Assembly: GCF_000266905.1 (NCBI RefSeq)
Contig: NC_018027.1
Span: 2,914,001 to 2,978,000, forward strand
Length of the DNA stretch: 64,000 nt
Direction of reading: 5' to 3'
DNA from: Mycolicibacterium chubuense NBB4
GTDB lineage: Bacteria > Actinomycetota > Actinomycetes > Mycobacteriales > Mycobacteriaceae
The notes beneath the pieces were generated by a model that saw only the letters and a program-made list of their open reading frames with translations, had not been told where the DNA came from and made no database searches. Positions 1-10,245 of the stretch are shown piece by piece (the first letter of the stretch is position 1; every line of letters starts with the position of its first letter). Position numbers and translations under genes: made by a program.

Positions 1-248
1 GCGACCGCGGGTTCGGCGACGCGGCCCAGCAGGATCGAGCAGATCGTGATGCCCAGCTGCGAGCCGGCCAACATCAGCGACAGGCGTTCGCCGGCCCTGA
101 TCACGGTCACCGCGCTGGACTTGCCCTGCTCGGCCAGCGCCTCGAGCCGGTCACGGCGCGCCGAGATCAGCGCGAATTCCGAGGCCACGAAGAACGCGTT
201 CGCGGCCAGGAGCACGAACGTCAGCAGCACCCCGAAGACGTCACCCAT
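1..248 (-). CDS. CNNM/CBS-type membrane protein (Rv1841c-like), N-terminal part only
   Basis: The gene starts at an ATG at 246-248 and runs off the left edge of the window, so only about the first 82 residues are visible. They form a hydrophobic helix ([19 protein letters not shown]) followed by the charged stretch and second helix typical of the CNNM/DUF21 domain of HlyC/CorC-family proteins, which are implicated in divalent-cation transport. The start lies inside the end of the upstream paralogue (241-1641), an 8-bp overlap that implies translational coupling. The pair matches Rv1842c-Rv1841c of M. tuberculosis. Whether CBS and CorC domains follow cannot be seen here. Confidence 0.85.
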   Translation of the reverse strand, partial: MGDVFGVLLTFVLLAANAFFVASEFALISARRDRLEALAEQGKSSAVTVIRAGERLSLMLAGSQLGITICSILLGRVAEPAV

Positions 249-1641
249 CGGCGGTGTCCTCGTCCTCGTCCTCGTCCTCGTGCTCGTCCTCGTCGCGGTC
301 GTCGCGGCGGCCCAACTTGTTCAGTTCGAGCTGGTCGATGCGGCGGCCGTCCATCTTCACCACGGTGGCCAGCCACAGCACCGGATCCTCGATCGGGCCG
401 TCCGGGTCGAAAGCGCGCAGCTCCACGGTCTCGCCTTCTTCGGGGATGTGGCCGAGTTTCTCCAGCATCAGCCCGCCGATCGTCTCGTAATCGCCTTCGG
501 GCGCGCGGAACTCGGTGTTCTCGGCCACCTCGTCGATGCGGAGCAGCCCCGACACCTGCCAGCCGCGCCCCGCGGCGACCACGTCGGGCGGTTCCACGTC
601 GTGCTCGTCGCGGACGTCGCCGACGATCTCCTCGATGAGGTCCTCGACGGTCACCATTCCGGCGGTGCCGCCGTATTCGTCGACCACCAGGGCGGTCTGC
701 AGTCCGTTCGCGCGCACCTCGGCCATGACCGCGTCGCCGTCGAGGGTCGAGGGCACCTTGGTGAGCGGTTGCGCGAGGTGGGCCAGCAGCGTCGTCGCGC
801 GCCGCTCGTAGGGCACCGCGAAGACCTGTTTGACGTGCACCATCCCGATCGTCTCGTCGAGGTCGCCGCGGATCACGGGGAACCGGGAGTGGCCCGTGCG
901 CACGGCGGCCTGGCTGAGGTCGAGCACGGTCTCGTCGGCGTCGAGGGTGTCGATCTTCGAGCGCGGCGTCATCAGTTCCTCGGCCGTGCGGTCGCCGAAT
1001 TGCAGGGAGCGGTCGACCAGGACGGCGGTGACGGGATCCAGCGAACCGCTCTGGGCCGACGACCGCACCAGCGACACCAGCTCCTGCGGCGAGCGGGCGG
1101 AGCGCAACTCCTCGGCCGGCTCGATGCCGAGCCGGCGCAGGATCCAGTTGGCGGTGCCGTTGGTGAGCCGGATCAGCGGGGTGAACAGGAAGGAGAACAT
1201 CAGCTGCGGCGCGGCCGCGAAGCGTGCGGTCGGCACCGGATGGGCCACGGCCAGGTTCTTCGGGACCAGCTCGCCGTAGACCATCGACACCGACGTGGCG
1301 ATCAGGATGGCCAGCGCGAGGGCCAACCCGCTGACGAAGCGCTCCGGCACCTTGAGGGCTTCCAGGCCGGGGGCGATGAGCCGCGCCACGACGGGTTCGG
1401 CCAGGAAACCGGTGGCCAGTGTGGTGATCGAGATGCCCACCTGCGCGCCCGAGAGCTGGGTGGACAGCGTGCGGTGTGCCCGCCGGACGAGATGGTCGCG
1501 GCGGTCCCCGCTGCGGGCGTTGGCCTCGACGGTGCTGCGTTCCAGCGCGGTCAGGGAGAACTCCGCGGCGACGAAGACGGCGGTGCCGGCGGTCAGCAGC
1601 GCGAATGCGAGGAGGGACAGCGCTGCCATCAGCGGGCTCAT
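241..1641 (-). CDS. CNNM/CBS/CorC-domain membrane protein (Rv1842c-like)
   Basis: This 466-residue protein has an N-terminal CNNM/DUF21 membrane domain (residues 1 to about 200, four hydrophobic segments), a tandem CBS pair (about 215-335, with [12 protein letters not shown] and [19 protein letters not shown]) and a C-terminal CorC/HlyC domain (about 355-435). The family is linked to Mg2+/Co2+ transport or resistance; the adenosine-nucleotide-binding CBS pair usually has a regulatory role. The last 20 residues are a run of Asp and Glu encoded by repeated CCTCGT hexamers (about 256-296), an unusual acidic tail that may vary in length by slippage. The downstream paralogue overlaps its stop codon. 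Start ATG at 1641. Confidence 0.9.
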   Translation of the reverse strand: MSPLMAALSLLAFALLTAGTAVFVAAEFSLTALERSTVEANARSGDRRDHLVRRAHRTLSTQLSGAQVGISITTLATGFLAEPVVARLIAPGLEALKVPERFVSGLALALAILIATSVSMVYGELVPKNLAVAHPVPTARFAAAPQLMFSFLFTPLIRLTNGTANWILRRLGIEPAEELRSARSPQELVSLVRSSAQSGSLDPVTAVLVDRSLQFGDRTAEELMTPRSKIDTLDADETVLDLSQAAVRTGHSRFPVIRGDLDETIGMVHVKQVFAVPYERRATTLLAHLAQPLTKVPSTLDGDAVMAEVRANGLQTALVVDEYGGTAGMVTVEDLIEEIVGDVRDEHDVEPPDVVAAGRGWQVSGLLRIDEVAENTEFRAPEGDYETIGGLMLEKLGHIPEEGETVELRAFDPDGPIEDPVLWLATVVKMDGRRIDQLELNKLGRRDDRDEDEHEDEDEDEDTADG

Positions 1642-1856
1642 CGAGGTGCTCTCAGGTCAGCGGGAAAGCCGGGCCACACGCCCGGCCGACTAGGGGACGG
1701 TTCGCCCTCGGAGGGGTCGTGGTCGGGCCGCTCGGCCTGTACGGCCGGCTCGGATGGGCCTCCATCCAGTGCCTGCGGCACCTGGTCCCTTTCGTGTCGA
1801 CTGATGGTTCCCACATGCTAGCCGAAAACACGTCGCCGCCGAGACGGCGACGAGGC

Positions 1857-3302
<1,446 letters not shown>

Positions 3303-3315
3303 CTAGTGGCGGGGT

Positions 3316-4776
3316 TCAGGCCTCCACCTCGCTGCGGTCGCCGCTCCACAGGGTGTGGAAACGCGCGGCCGGGTCGGCGTCGATGCGCCCGTAGGTGTGC
3401 GCGCCGAAGAAGTCGCGCAGCCCCTGGGTGAGCGCCGCAGGCAGCCGCTCGGTGCGCAGCGCGTCGTAGTAAGACAGCGCCGAGCTGAAGCCGGGGATCG
3501 GGATGCCGAGCCGGGTCGCCGTCACGACGACGCGCCGCCAGCTGTCGATACCGGCTTCGATGGCCTCGCGGAAGTACGGCGCGGCGATCAGCGTCGGCAG
3601 GTCGGGGTTCTCGTCGAACGCTTCGGTGATCCGGTTGAGGAACTTGGCCCGGATGATGCAGCCGCCGCGCCAGATCCGGGCCATGTCGCCAGGCTTGATG
3701 TTCCAGTCGTATTCGGCGCTGCCGGCCTGGATCTGGTTGAAGCCCTGGGCGTAGGCGATGATCTTCGACGCGTACAGCGCCTTGCTGACGTCGTCGACGA
3801 ACTGCGCTGCTTCCGTTGGCTTGTCGCCGAGACTCCCGGACGCCAGATCGGTGGTGGCCTTGCGCTGGGCCACCGAGCCCGACAGGGCGCGAGCGAACAC
3901 GGCCTCGGCGATCCCGGTCACCGGCACACCCAGATCGAGCGCCGACTTCACCGTCCAGCGGCCGGTGCCCTTCTGCTCGGCCTCGTCGAGGATGACGTCC
4001 ACCAGCGGCTTGCCGGTCTTGGCGTCGGTCTGCCGCAGCACTTTCGCGGTGATCTCGATGAGGAAGCTGTCGAGGTCGCCGTTGTTCCACTCGGCGAACA
4101 CGTCGGCGATCTCGGGTGCGGACTTTCCCAGCCCGTCGCGCAGCAGCTGGTAGGCCTCGCCGATGAGCTGCATGTCGGAGTACTCGATGCCGTTGTGCAC
4201 CATCTTGACGAAGTGCCCGGCGCCGTCGGGGCCGATGTGGGTGCAGCAGGGCACCCCGTCGACGTGCGCGGAGATCTCCTCGAGCAGCGGCCCCAGGCTC
4301 TTGTACGACTCGGCCGGCCCGCCGGGCATGATCGACGGCCCGTTCAGCGCGCCCTCCTCACCGCCGGAGATGCCGGCGCCGACGAAGTGCAGACCGCGCT
4401 CGCGCATCGCCTTCTCGCGCCGGATCGTGTCGGTGTAGAGGGCGTTTCCGCCGTCGATGATGATGTCGCCTTCTTCCATGGCGTCGGCGAGCTCGTTGAT
4501 GACCGCGTCGGTCGGGTCGCCGGCCTTGACCATGATCAGCACCCGGCGGGGCTTCTCCAGTGCGTCGAGGAACTCGGGGATCGTCTCGCTGCGGACGAAC
4601 GTGCCCTCGGACCCGTGCTCGGCCAGCAGCGCGTCGGTCTTGGCGATCGACCGGTTGTGCAGCGCGACCGTGTAACCGTGGCGCGCGAAGTTGCGGGCGA
4701 TGTTCGACCCCATCACAGCCAGGCCGGTGACGCCGATCTGAGCGGTACCGGTCGTGGGGGCAGCAGAGTCGCTCAT
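3316..4776 (-). CDS. gnd: 6-phosphogluconate dehydrogenase, decarboxylating
   Basis: This 486-residue cytosolic enzyme oxidises and decarboxylates 6-phosphogluconate to ribulose 5-phosphate with NADP+ in the pentose phosphate pathway. The N-terminal Rossmann motif GLAVMGSNIARNFARHGY, the substrate loop GAGISGGEEGALNGPSIMPG and the catalytic segment KMVHNGIEYSDMQLIGEAY are intact. Length and order match the long bacterial Gnd form and the M. tuberculosis gnd1 locus (Rv1844c). ATG start at 4776. It reads towards guaB1. The phosphoketolase at 20259-22763 would compete for products of the same pathway. Confidence 0.95.
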   Translation of the reverse strand: MSDSAAPTTGTAQIGVTGLAVMGSNIARNFARHGYTVALHNRSIAKTDALLAEHGSEGTFVRSETIPEFLDALEKPRRVLIMVKAGDPTDAVINELADAMEEGDIIIDGGNALYTDTIRREKAMRERGLHFVGAGISGGEEGALNGPSIMPGGPAESYKSLGPLLEEISAHVDGVPCCTHIGPDGAGHFVKMVHNGIEYSDMQLIGEAYQLLRDGLGKSAPEIADVFAEWNNGDLDSFLIEITAKVLRQTDAKTGKPLVDVILDEAEQKGTGRWTVKSALDLGVPVTGIAEAVFARALSGSVAQRKATTDLASGSLGDKPTEAAQFVDDVSKALYASKIIAYAQGFNQIQAGSAEYDWNIKPGDMARIWRGGCIIRAKFLNRITEAFDENPDLPTLIAAPYFREAIEAGIDSWRRVVVTATRLGIPIPGFSSALSYYDALRTERLPAALTQGLRDFFGAHTYGRIDADPAARFHTLWSGDRSEVEA

Positions 4777-4860
4777 TCGGGCAGCCTTTCGATGTGTGGT
4801 TGTGCGGAGAGGGTCAGCAGCTCGTCAACGCTTCACTTGCAGTCGACACCGTCTACTCGA

Positions 4861-5796
4861 CTACAGCATGAACAGCCGGTGCAACTCGGTCAGCCACGGC
4901 ACGGCCAGCGCGAGGGTGGGGACGACGAGCACGGCGGCCGCGGCGGCGTAGGCGCGCGCCGCCAGCAGGCGACTGTTCGGCGCGCCCGCGAGACGGCGCA
5001 CCCGCACCACGGTCGTCGGCCCGCCGGCGGCCAGGGCGCCGCGCGGGGTGCGCGAGGAGGCGCACGCGACGAGCGCGCGCGCCAGGGGAGTGGGGCCGGT
5101 CGTGCGCACGGCCGCGTCGTCGGCCAGCAGCTCGATCAGCAGCCGGACCGCGTTGAGCGCGTGGGCGCTGCGGACCAGCCGGGGGAAGGCGGCGTGCACG
5201 GCGGTGAACATCTCGAGCACCAGGTCGTGGCGGGCGCGCAGGTGCGCCCGTTCGTGGCTGAGAATCGCCGCGACCTCGTTGTCGGACAGAGTGTTCAGGG
5301 CGCCTTCACTGACCACGACGCGGCTGCGGACGCCGGGCAGGCAGTACGCGAGCGGCTGCGCGACGCCCAGGATGCGCAGGCCGCTGCCCGCGGGCGGACG
5401 GGGATGGTGTGCGGCCACGAGGTCGACCACCATCCGGTGATGCGCGCGGCGCCGCCGCGTGGCGATCGCGACACCGAGCACCGCGACGGCCAGGCGTGCG
5501 CCGATCATCAGCGTCAGCGCGAAGACGACGATGTAGGCGGCCCACAGCGGCCGGCCGAGATCGTCGATCGCCGTGGCGACCGTCGCCGTGGGGCGGCCGT
5601 CGGGACCCGGCTCGAACAGCCGGCTGGCGATGGCGATCCCCGCGGAGAACGCCGACAGAACCGCGGCCAGTGCGATGGACTGCCACAGCACGATGGCCGC
5701 CCGCGGAGCACGCAGCGGCCACGTGGCTCGGGCCAGCATCGCAGGCACCGGCCCCGACAGGAGCAAGGCGACGATGGTGAAGGCCAGCGCGGACAC
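4861..5796 (-). CDS. BlaR1-like M56 family membrane metallopeptidase (Rv1845c-like)
   Basis: The chosen GTG start at 5796 gives a 311-residue protein close to the length of Rv1845c; the frame stays open further upstream, but that part is the shadow of blaI. The N-terminus is a membrane segment (VSALAFTIVALLLSGPVPA), followed by further hydrophobic helices and the zinc-protease motif SHERAHLRARHD (HExxH) in the middle. It lacks the extracellular penicillin-binding domain of staphylococcal BlaR1, so the signal it senses is unknown. It lies 14 bp downstream of blaI, as in M. tuberculosis, where the pair is thought to relay a cell-wall or beta-lactam signal by inactivating BlaI. Confidence 0.85.
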   Translation of the reverse strand: MSALAFTIVALLLSGPVPAMLARATWPLRAPRAAIVLWQSIALAAVLSAFSAGIAIASRLFEPGPDGRPTATVATAIDDLGRPLWAAYIVVFALTLMIGARLAVAVLGVAIATRRRRAHHRMVVDLVAAHHPRPPAGSGLRILGVAQPLAYCLPGVRSRVVVSEGALNTLSDNEVAAILSHERAHLRARHDLVLEMFTAVHAAFPRLVRSAHALNAVRLLIELLADDAAVRTTGPTPLARALVACASSRTPRGALAAGGPTTVVRVRRLAGAPNSRLLAARAYAAAAAVLVVPTLALAVPWLTELHRLFML

Positions 5797-5810
5797 GCTG
5801 CAAGTGTCTC

Positions 5811-6227
5811 TCAGCCGGTGCCCGGACCGCCAGCGGGTGGAGCGGCGCGGTGCTTGTCCTCGAGTTCGGCCAGGGCGCGGCGGAGTGCGGCGGCCTCGCC
5901 CGCGCCGACCCGCTCGACGAAGTGCACGAGCGCGGCCTCGCGGCTGCCGGAGTCGGCGGCCTGATCCAGGGCGTCGACCATCAGCCCCGCAACGAGTTCG
6001 TCGCGGCCGTGGGTGGGGGCGTACCGGTGTGCGCGGTCGTCGCGGTGCTGCACGACCAGGTTCTTCTTCGCCAGCCGCTGCAGCACGGTCATGATCGTGG
6101 TGTAGGCGAGGTCGCGATGGGCGGCCAGTGCCTCGTGCACCTGACGCACAGTCTGCGGCTCGCCGGCGGACCACAAGTGGTCCATCACCGAGCGCTCCAG
6201 CTCTCCGAGCCGTGTCAGCTTCGCCAT
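5811..6227 (-). CDS. blaI: BlaI family transcriptional repressor
   Basis: The 138-residue protein from the ATG at 6227 has exactly the length of Rv1846c. Residues 1-80 form the winged helix (RLGELERSVMDHLWSAGE, then YTTIMTVLQRLAKKNLV), and the remainder is the dimerisation helix region. BlaI dimers repress their own operon and, in M. tuberculosis, blaC and respiratory genes; release depends on the M56 protease partner encoded immediately downstream. An 11-bp perfect inverted repeat at 6261-6271, just upstream of the start, is a plausible autoregulatory operator. Confidence 0.92.
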   Translation of the reverse strand: MAKLTRLGELERSVMDHLWSAGEPQTVRQVHEALAAHRDLAYTTIMTVLQRLAKKNLVVQHRDDRAHRYAPTHGRDELVAGLMVDALDQAADSGSREAALVHFVERVGAGEAAALRRALAELEDKHRAAPPAGGPGTG

Positions 6228-6260
6228 CGTCCGTTCATCTCCTACCGGCTGTAGCTCAAA

Positions 6261-6271
6261 GCGTACTACGC
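6261..6271. promoter_or_regulatory. Candidate BlaI operator
   Basis: GCGTACTACGC is an exact inverted repeat (GCGTA-C-TACGC), 33 bp upstream of the blaI start. It is followed at once by a second TACTAC half-site (6275-6280). TACTAC/GTAGTA half-sites resemble BlaI-type operators. Assignment to BlaI rests on position and half-site sequence only. Confidence 0.55.
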
Positions 6272-6443
6272 ACTTACTACCGCGCGTCGTATCAGGTTCC
6301 CGGGCGGCTCCGCCGGGGTGCGCGAGCGTCACCCCGCTGTCAACGCCGCCGCACCCGCCAGCACATTCGCCCGTCGTTGTGAGTCCCGTCACAGCCCTCA
6401 CAGCCGTAGCCCCCTCCCTTCCGACCGGGCCACGACAAGTGTC

Positions 6444-6462
6444 TATAGTAAGGCTAACCTAA
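6444..6462 (+). promoter_or_regulatory. IdeR iron box upstream of the FhuF-like gene
   Basis: TATAGTAAGGCTAACCTAA agrees with the mycobacterial iron box TTAGGTTAGGCTAACCTAA at 15 of 19 positions, including an unbroken right part AGGCTAACCTAA. It overlaps a -10-like TATAGT (6444-6449) and ends just before the AAGGAGG ribosome site of the gene at 6476, so iron-loaded IdeR would block transcription. Confidence 0.8.
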
Positions 6463-6475
6463 CTAAGGAGGTGTC

Positions 6476-7246
6476 ATGACCGTCGTCATCGACGATCCAC
6501 TCATCGCGAGCATGGCGATCCGGCGCATGCTGCCGATCCATGAATCCAGCCGGCGCCTCCGCGAGCTCTGCCGCGAGTGCCCGCGCGTGTACGGCGTGGC
6601 AGTGATGGGTGACCTCTCCCGGCGACGCTGGTGGCCGCTGGCCGAGGTGCTGACCACCGACCGTCTGCACCGGATGTTCCAGGCGGGCGTCGCCGAAGCC
6701 GACAGCCCGACCGCGGTGACGCGGCAACTGGCAGCGACGCTCGCCCACGTCGTCGTCGGCAGGGTTCTGCCGCTGCTGATGCTCGAAGGGCGGTCCTGGG
6801 ACACCGGTCTGGAGAACCTCTGGGTGCACGTCGACTCCGAAGGCGCGATCGACTGGGTCGGCGTGGCGGACCCGTGTCTGCGCGCCCTGCCCGACGATCC
6901 CTCGCTCGTCGCCCGCCGCAGCGTCGGCCGGTCCGCACACGACGGCATCGTCGCGCTGCCGGGGGAGGCGGCCCTGACGACGTGGGTCGCCCACCGCAGC
7001 CACCGCGCCCTCGGCCCGCTGTTCAGCAGGCTCGCCGAGGTCGGCGGCGGGGCCGTCCCGGTACCGGCGATGTGGCACATCACCGGCGGCATGGTCGTCG
7101 GTGCCGCTACCCGGATCCCGCTGCTGGCCAGGTCGAGCGAGATCGTCGGCATGCGACGCGCGCAGGCGCTGCTCGACGCGCTCGTCGACTTCGGCGTCGC
7201 CGTGCGTGGCACATCCAGGCCGTCGAGGAAGCCCTTGCTGAATTAG
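6476..7246 (+). CDS. FhuF-like iron-utilisation candidate under an IdeR box
   Basis: The 256-residue soluble protein begins at an ATG with a strong AAGGAGG ribosome site. Its central part (about residues 75-140, from ATLAHVVVGRVLPLLM through LWVHVDSEGAIDWVG) vaguely resembles FhuF/IucC-type proteins that bind or reduce ferric siderophores. However, the C-terminal cysteine cluster of FhuF that holds a [2Fe-2S] centre is absent; the only cysteines are a CREC pair near residue 33 and one near 143. The IdeR-type box in its promoter supports derepression by iron starvation. I recall no counterpart between blaI and Rv1847 in M. tuberculosis. Iron role likely; molecular function unproven. Confidence 0.6.
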   Translation: MTVVIDDPLIASMAIRRMLPIHESSRRLRELCRECPRVYGVAVMGDLSRRRWWPLAEVLTTDRLHRMFQAGVAEADSPTAVTRQLAATLAHVVVGRVLPLLMLEGRSWDTGLENLWVHVDSEGAIDWVGVADPCLRALPDDPSLVARRSVGRSAHDGIVALPGEAALTTWVAHRSHRALGPLFSRLAEVGGGAVPVPAMWHITGGMVVGAATRIPLLARSSEIVGMRRAQALLDALVDFGVAVRGTSRPSRKPLLN

Positions 7247-7261
7247 GGCAGCCTTGCCTAT
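7243..7261 (+). promoter_or_regulatory. IdeR-box-like promoter of the MrsI-like small RNA
   Basis: The 19-mer TTAGGGCAGCCTTGCCTAT matches the IdeR box at 13 of 19 positions, overlaps the stop codon of the preceding gene and covers the start of a -10 element TATTAT (7259-7264). A -35-like TTGCTG (7235-7240) lies 18 bp upstream of it. No translated gene starts within 150 bp, consistent with a promoter for a non-coding RNA. Confidence 0.65.
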
Positions 7262-7270
7262 TATTCAGGA

Positions 7271-7376
7271 GGTCGCGGCGAAGACCACCGGACCGAGCCG
7301 GAGTCCTGAGGGCTGCAGAGACCCCCGGTCCGACCGAGGACGGGCCCCACGCGTCACCGCGTGGGGCCCGTCCGCA
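7271..7376 (+). ncRNA. mrsI: MrsI-like iron-sparing small regulatory RNA
   Basis: The predicted transcript starts about 7 nt after the TATTAT element and ends at the 15-bp hairpin at 7339-7372, giving roughly 105 nt. In M. tuberculosis the iron-sparing sRNA MrsI (ncRv11846) lies at the same place, between blaI (Rv1846c) and Rv1847, is about 100 nt long and is repressed by IdeR. Position, size, iron box and terminator agree here. MrsI represses non-essential iron proteins such as bacterioferritin when iron is scarce, and a bfrA gene is present at 53328. Exact ends and the seed region are not established from sequence alone. Confidence 0.72.
7339..7372 (+). terminator. Strong hairpin terminator of the MrsI-like RNA
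   Basis: GACGGGCCCCACGCG (7339-7353) pairs perfectly with 7358-7372 across a TCAC loop. No clear T-run follows, which is common for mycobacterial terminators. Confidence 0.85.
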
Positions 7377-7413
7377 TTTCCCGATCGCGCGCCGGTACGT
7401 GTAAACACGACCC

Positions 7414-7818
7414 GTGACGACTGAGCTCCCCGCAGGCCTGGGCAACGGATTCGACACCGAGCTGGGCCTCGAGTACCTGGAGATGACGCCGGACGGCGGT
7501 CGCGCGCGACTGACGATCACCGACAAGCTGTTGCAGCCCTGGGGGATCGTCCACGGGGGCGTCTACTGCTCGGTGATCGAGAGCATGGCCAGCGTATCGG
7601 GACAGGTGTGGCTGTCGGAGAACGGCGACGGCCACGTCGTGGGCGTCAACAACAACACCGACTTCCTGCGGGCGATCAAGTCGGGCACGGTGACCGCGAC
7701 GTCGACGCCGATCCACCGCGGCCGCCGCCAGCAGCTGTGGCTGGTCACCATCACCGACGACACCGACCGGGTGGTGGCGCGCGGCCAGGTCCGGCTGCAG
7801 AACCTCACCGGCGAGTAG
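7414..7818 (+). CDS. PaaI-type hotdog thioesterase (Rv1847-like)
   Basis: The GTG-start, 134-residue single hotdog-fold protein shows the PaaI signature QPWGIVHGGVYCSVIESMAS (about residues 37-56), with the catalytic-type acidic residue in the following helix, and a C-terminal RGQVRLQNLTGE strand. Such proteins hydrolyse acyl- or aroyl-CoA thioesters in the cytoplasm. The position between the sRNA and ureA matches Rv1847. No link to urease is known; the neighbourhood looks merely syntenic. Natural substrate unknown. Confidence 0.88.
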   Translation: MTTELPAGLGNGFDTELGLEYLEMTPDGGRARLTITDKLLQPWGIVHGGVYCSVIESMASVSGQVWLSENGDGHVVGVNNNTDFLRAIKSGTVTATSTPIHRGRRQQLWLVTITDDTDRVVARGQVRLQNLTGE

Positions 7819-7867
7819 CTTCCGCGTGCGCTGCTGACCGGCGCGTGTCGTGGCAGTATCGCGCACT

Positions 7868-8170
7868 ATGCGTTTGACGCCGCATGAACAGGAACGGCTG
7901 CTGATCTCCTATGCGGCCGAACTCGCCCGGCGCCGTCAGGCCCGGGGGCTCAAGCTCAACCATCCCGAGGCCGTCGCGATGATCACCGATCACATCCTCG
8001 AGGGCGCGCGCGACGGGCGCACCGTCGCCGACCTGATGGTCAGCGGCCGCGACGTGCTGGCCCGCGCCGACGTCATGGACGGCGTGCCCGAGATGCTCCA
8101 CGACGTCCAGGTCGAGGCGACGTTCCCGGACGGCACCAAACTCGTCACCGTCCACCACCCGATCCCGTGA
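7868..8170 (+). CDS. ureA: Urease gamma subunit
   Basis: The 100-residue protein from the ATG at 7868 has the standard UreA length. It begins [20 protein letters not shown] and carries [20 protein letters not shown] and the LVTVHHPI end that are diagnostic of the gamma subunit. It forms the structural (alpha-beta-gamma)3 urease with UreB and UreC. The frame is open upstream to 7850, but that adds only a short leader. First gene of ureABCFGD, with 7 bp to ureB. Confidence 0.97.
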   Translation: MRLTPHEQERLLISYAAELARRRQARGLKLNHPEAVAMITDHILEGARDGRTVADLMVSGRDVLARADVMDGVPEMLHDVQVEATFPDGTKLVTVHHPIP

Positions 8171-8177
8171 GGCTTCC

Positions 8178-8492
8178 GTGATCCCGGGAGAAACGGTCTT
8201 CGGCGCGGGCGACATCGACATCAATTCCGGCGCCGTGCGTCTGGAGCTCGAGATCGTCAACACCGGCGACCGGCCGGTTCAAATCGGCAGCCATGTGCAC
8301 GTCCCGCAAGCCAACGAGGCCCTGCAGTTCGACCGCGCCGCCGCGCACGGCCACCGCTTCGACATCCCCGCCGGCACCGCGATCCGGTTCGAACCCGGTG
8401 TCGCACAACGTGTCGTGCTGGTTCCGCTGGCGGGCTCCCGGGAAGTGCACGGCCTGAGCCTGGACCCGCCGGGCAGATTGGACGCGCGATGA
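8178..8492 (+). CDS. ureB: Urease beta subunit
   Basis: The 104-residue protein starts with GTG at 8178, the usual position relative to ureA. The beta-subunit signatures [34 protein letters not shown] and [14 protein letters not shown] are present. It packs against UreC in the holoenzyme and has no catalytic residues. The gap to ureC is 31 bp. Confidence 0.96.
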   Translation: MIPGETVFGAGDIDINSGAVRLELEIVNTGDRPVQIGSHVHVPQANEALQFDRAAAHGHRFDIPAGTAIRFEPGVAQRVVLVPLAGSREVHGLSLDPPGRLDAR

Positions 8493-8523
8493 GCGCTCGC
8501 GCGAAGAGCAGACTGGACCCAGC

Positions 8524-10245
8524 ATGAGCGCACTCTCCCGGCCGCGGTATGCCGCGCTGTACGGTCCCACCACCGGCGACCGCATCCGGCTCGCCGACAC
8601 CGACCTTTTCGTCGAGATCACCGAAGATCGCAGCGGCGGGCCGGGGCTGGCCGGTGACGAGGCGGTGTTCGGCGGCGGCAAGGTGCTGCGCGAGTCGATG
8701 GGTCAGTCGCGGGCCACCCGCGCCGACGGCGCCCCCGACACCGTGATCACCGGCGCGGTGATACTCGACTACTGGGGAATCATCAAGGCCGACATCGGGA
8801 TTCGTGATGGGCGCGTCACCGCGATCGGCAAGGCGGGCAACCCCGACATCATGTCGGGTGTGCACCCCGGCCTGGTGGTCGGCCCGTCGACGGAGATCAT
8901 CGCCGGAAATGGGCGCATCCTCACCGCGGGCGCCATCGACTGCCACGTCCACCTGATCTGCCCGCAGATCATGGAGGAGGCGCTCGGCGGCGGCATCACC
9001 ACGATCGTCGCCGGAGGCACGGGCCCCGCCGAAGGCAGCAAGGCCACCACCGTCACGCCGGGCGCGTGGCATCTGGCCCGCATGCTCGAAGCGCTCGACG
9101 GGTGGCCGCTCAACATCGCCCTCCTGGGCAAGGGGAACACCGTCAGCGCCGAGGCGATGTGGGAGCAATTGCGCGGCGGCGCAGCCGGTTTCAAGCTGCA
9201 CGAGGACTGGGGCACCACCCCGGCCGCCATCGACGCGTGCCTGAGTGTGGCCGACGCGGCGGGCGTGCAGGTCAACATCCACACCGACACGCTCAACGAG
9301 GCGGGCTTCGTCGAGAACACCCTCGCCGCGGTCAGGGGCCGGTCCATCCACGCCTACCACACCGAAGGCGCCGGCGGCGGCCACGCACCCGACATCATCA
9401 CCGTCGTCGGAGCGCCCAACGTGCTGCCCAGTTCCACGAATCCGACCCGGCCGCACACCGTCAACACACTCGACGAGCACCTCGACATGCTGATGGTCTG
9501 CCATCACCTCAACCCCGCCGTCCCCGAGGATCTCGCGTTCGCCGAGAGCAGGATCCGGCCGTCGACCATCGCTGCGGAGGACCTGCTGCACGACATCGGC
9601 GCGATCTCGATGATCGGCAGTGACGCGCAGGCGATGGGGCGCATCGGCGAGGTGGTGATGCGGACCTGGCAGACGGCGCATGTGATGAAGCGGCGCCGCG
9701 GGTTCCTGCCGGGGGACACGGCCGCTGACAACACCCGCGCTCAGCGATACGTCGCCAAATACACGATCTGCCCGGCCGTCGCCCACGGACTCGACCGGGA
9801 GATCGGCTCCGTGGAGGTCGGCAAGCTGGCCGATCTGGTGCTGTGGGAGCCGGCGTTCTTCGGGGTGCGCCCGCACGCGGTGCTCAAGGGCGGCATGATC
9901 GCGTGGGCGGCGATGGGGGATGCGAACGCCTCGATCCCCACACCGCAGCCGGTGCTGCCGCGACCGATGTTCGGTGCCGCGCCGGCGGCGGCCGCCGCGA
10001 CGTCGGTGCACTTCGTCGCACCCCAGGCGATCGACGACGGGCTGGCCGATCGGATCGCGGTGCGCCGGCGGCTCGTCGCGGTCGAGGACGTCCGCGCGAT
10101 CGGCAAGGCGCAGATGCCGCTCAACGACGCGACTCCCGACATCGAGGTGGACCCGGACACGTTCACCGTGCGGATCGACGGCCAGGTGTGGCAGGAGCAG
10201 CCCGCGGCCGAACTGCCGATGGCCCAGAGGTACTTCCTGTTCTGA
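8524..10245 (+). CDS. ureC: Urease alpha (catalytic) subunit
   Basis: The 573-residue nickel amidohydrolase hydrolyses urea to ammonia and carbamate. The two nickel ligands of [11 protein letters not shown], the carbamylated lysine in [12 protein letters not shown], the mobile-flap segment [10 protein letters not shown] with Cys and His, and [12 protein letters not shown] are all intact, so the enzyme should be active. Its stop codon overlaps the ureF start (TGATG), suggesting coupled translation. The last strand ends in QRYFLF as usual for UreC. Confidence 0.98.
   Translation: MSALSRPRYAALYGPTTGDRIRLADTDLFVEITEDRSGGPGLAGDEAVFGGGKVLRESMGQSRATRADGAPDTVITGAVILDYWGIIKADIGIRDGRVTAIGKAGNPDIMSGVHPGLVVGPSTEIIAGNGRILTAGAIDCHVHLICPQIMEEALGGGITTIVAGGTGPAEGSKATTVTPGAWHLARMLEALDGWPLNIALLGKGNTVSAEAMWEQLRGGAAGFKLHEDWGTTPAAIDACLSVADAAGVQVNIHTDTLNEAGFVENTLAAVRGRSIHAYHTEGAGGGHAPDIITVVGAPNVLPSSTNPTRPHTVNTLDEHLDMLMVCHHLNPAVPEDLAFAESRIRPSTIAAEDLLHDIGAISMIGSDAQAMGRIGEVVMRTWQTAHVMKRRRGFLPGDTAADNTRAQRYVAKYTICPAVAHGLDREIGSVEVGKLADLVLWEPAFFGVRPHAVLKGGMIAWAAMGDANASIPTPQPVLPRPMFGAAPAAAAATSVHFVAPQAIDDGLADRIAVRRRLVAVEDVRAIGKAQMPLNDATPDIEVDPDTFTVRIDGQVWQEQPAAELPMAQRYFLF

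Noticed and set aside
46..1821. Long open frame on the plus strand over the CNNM gene
   Set aside because: It is the antisense shadow of the gene at 241-1641 in very GC-rich DNA: it lacks any known domain and has low-complexity Val/Leu and Arg/Ala runs.
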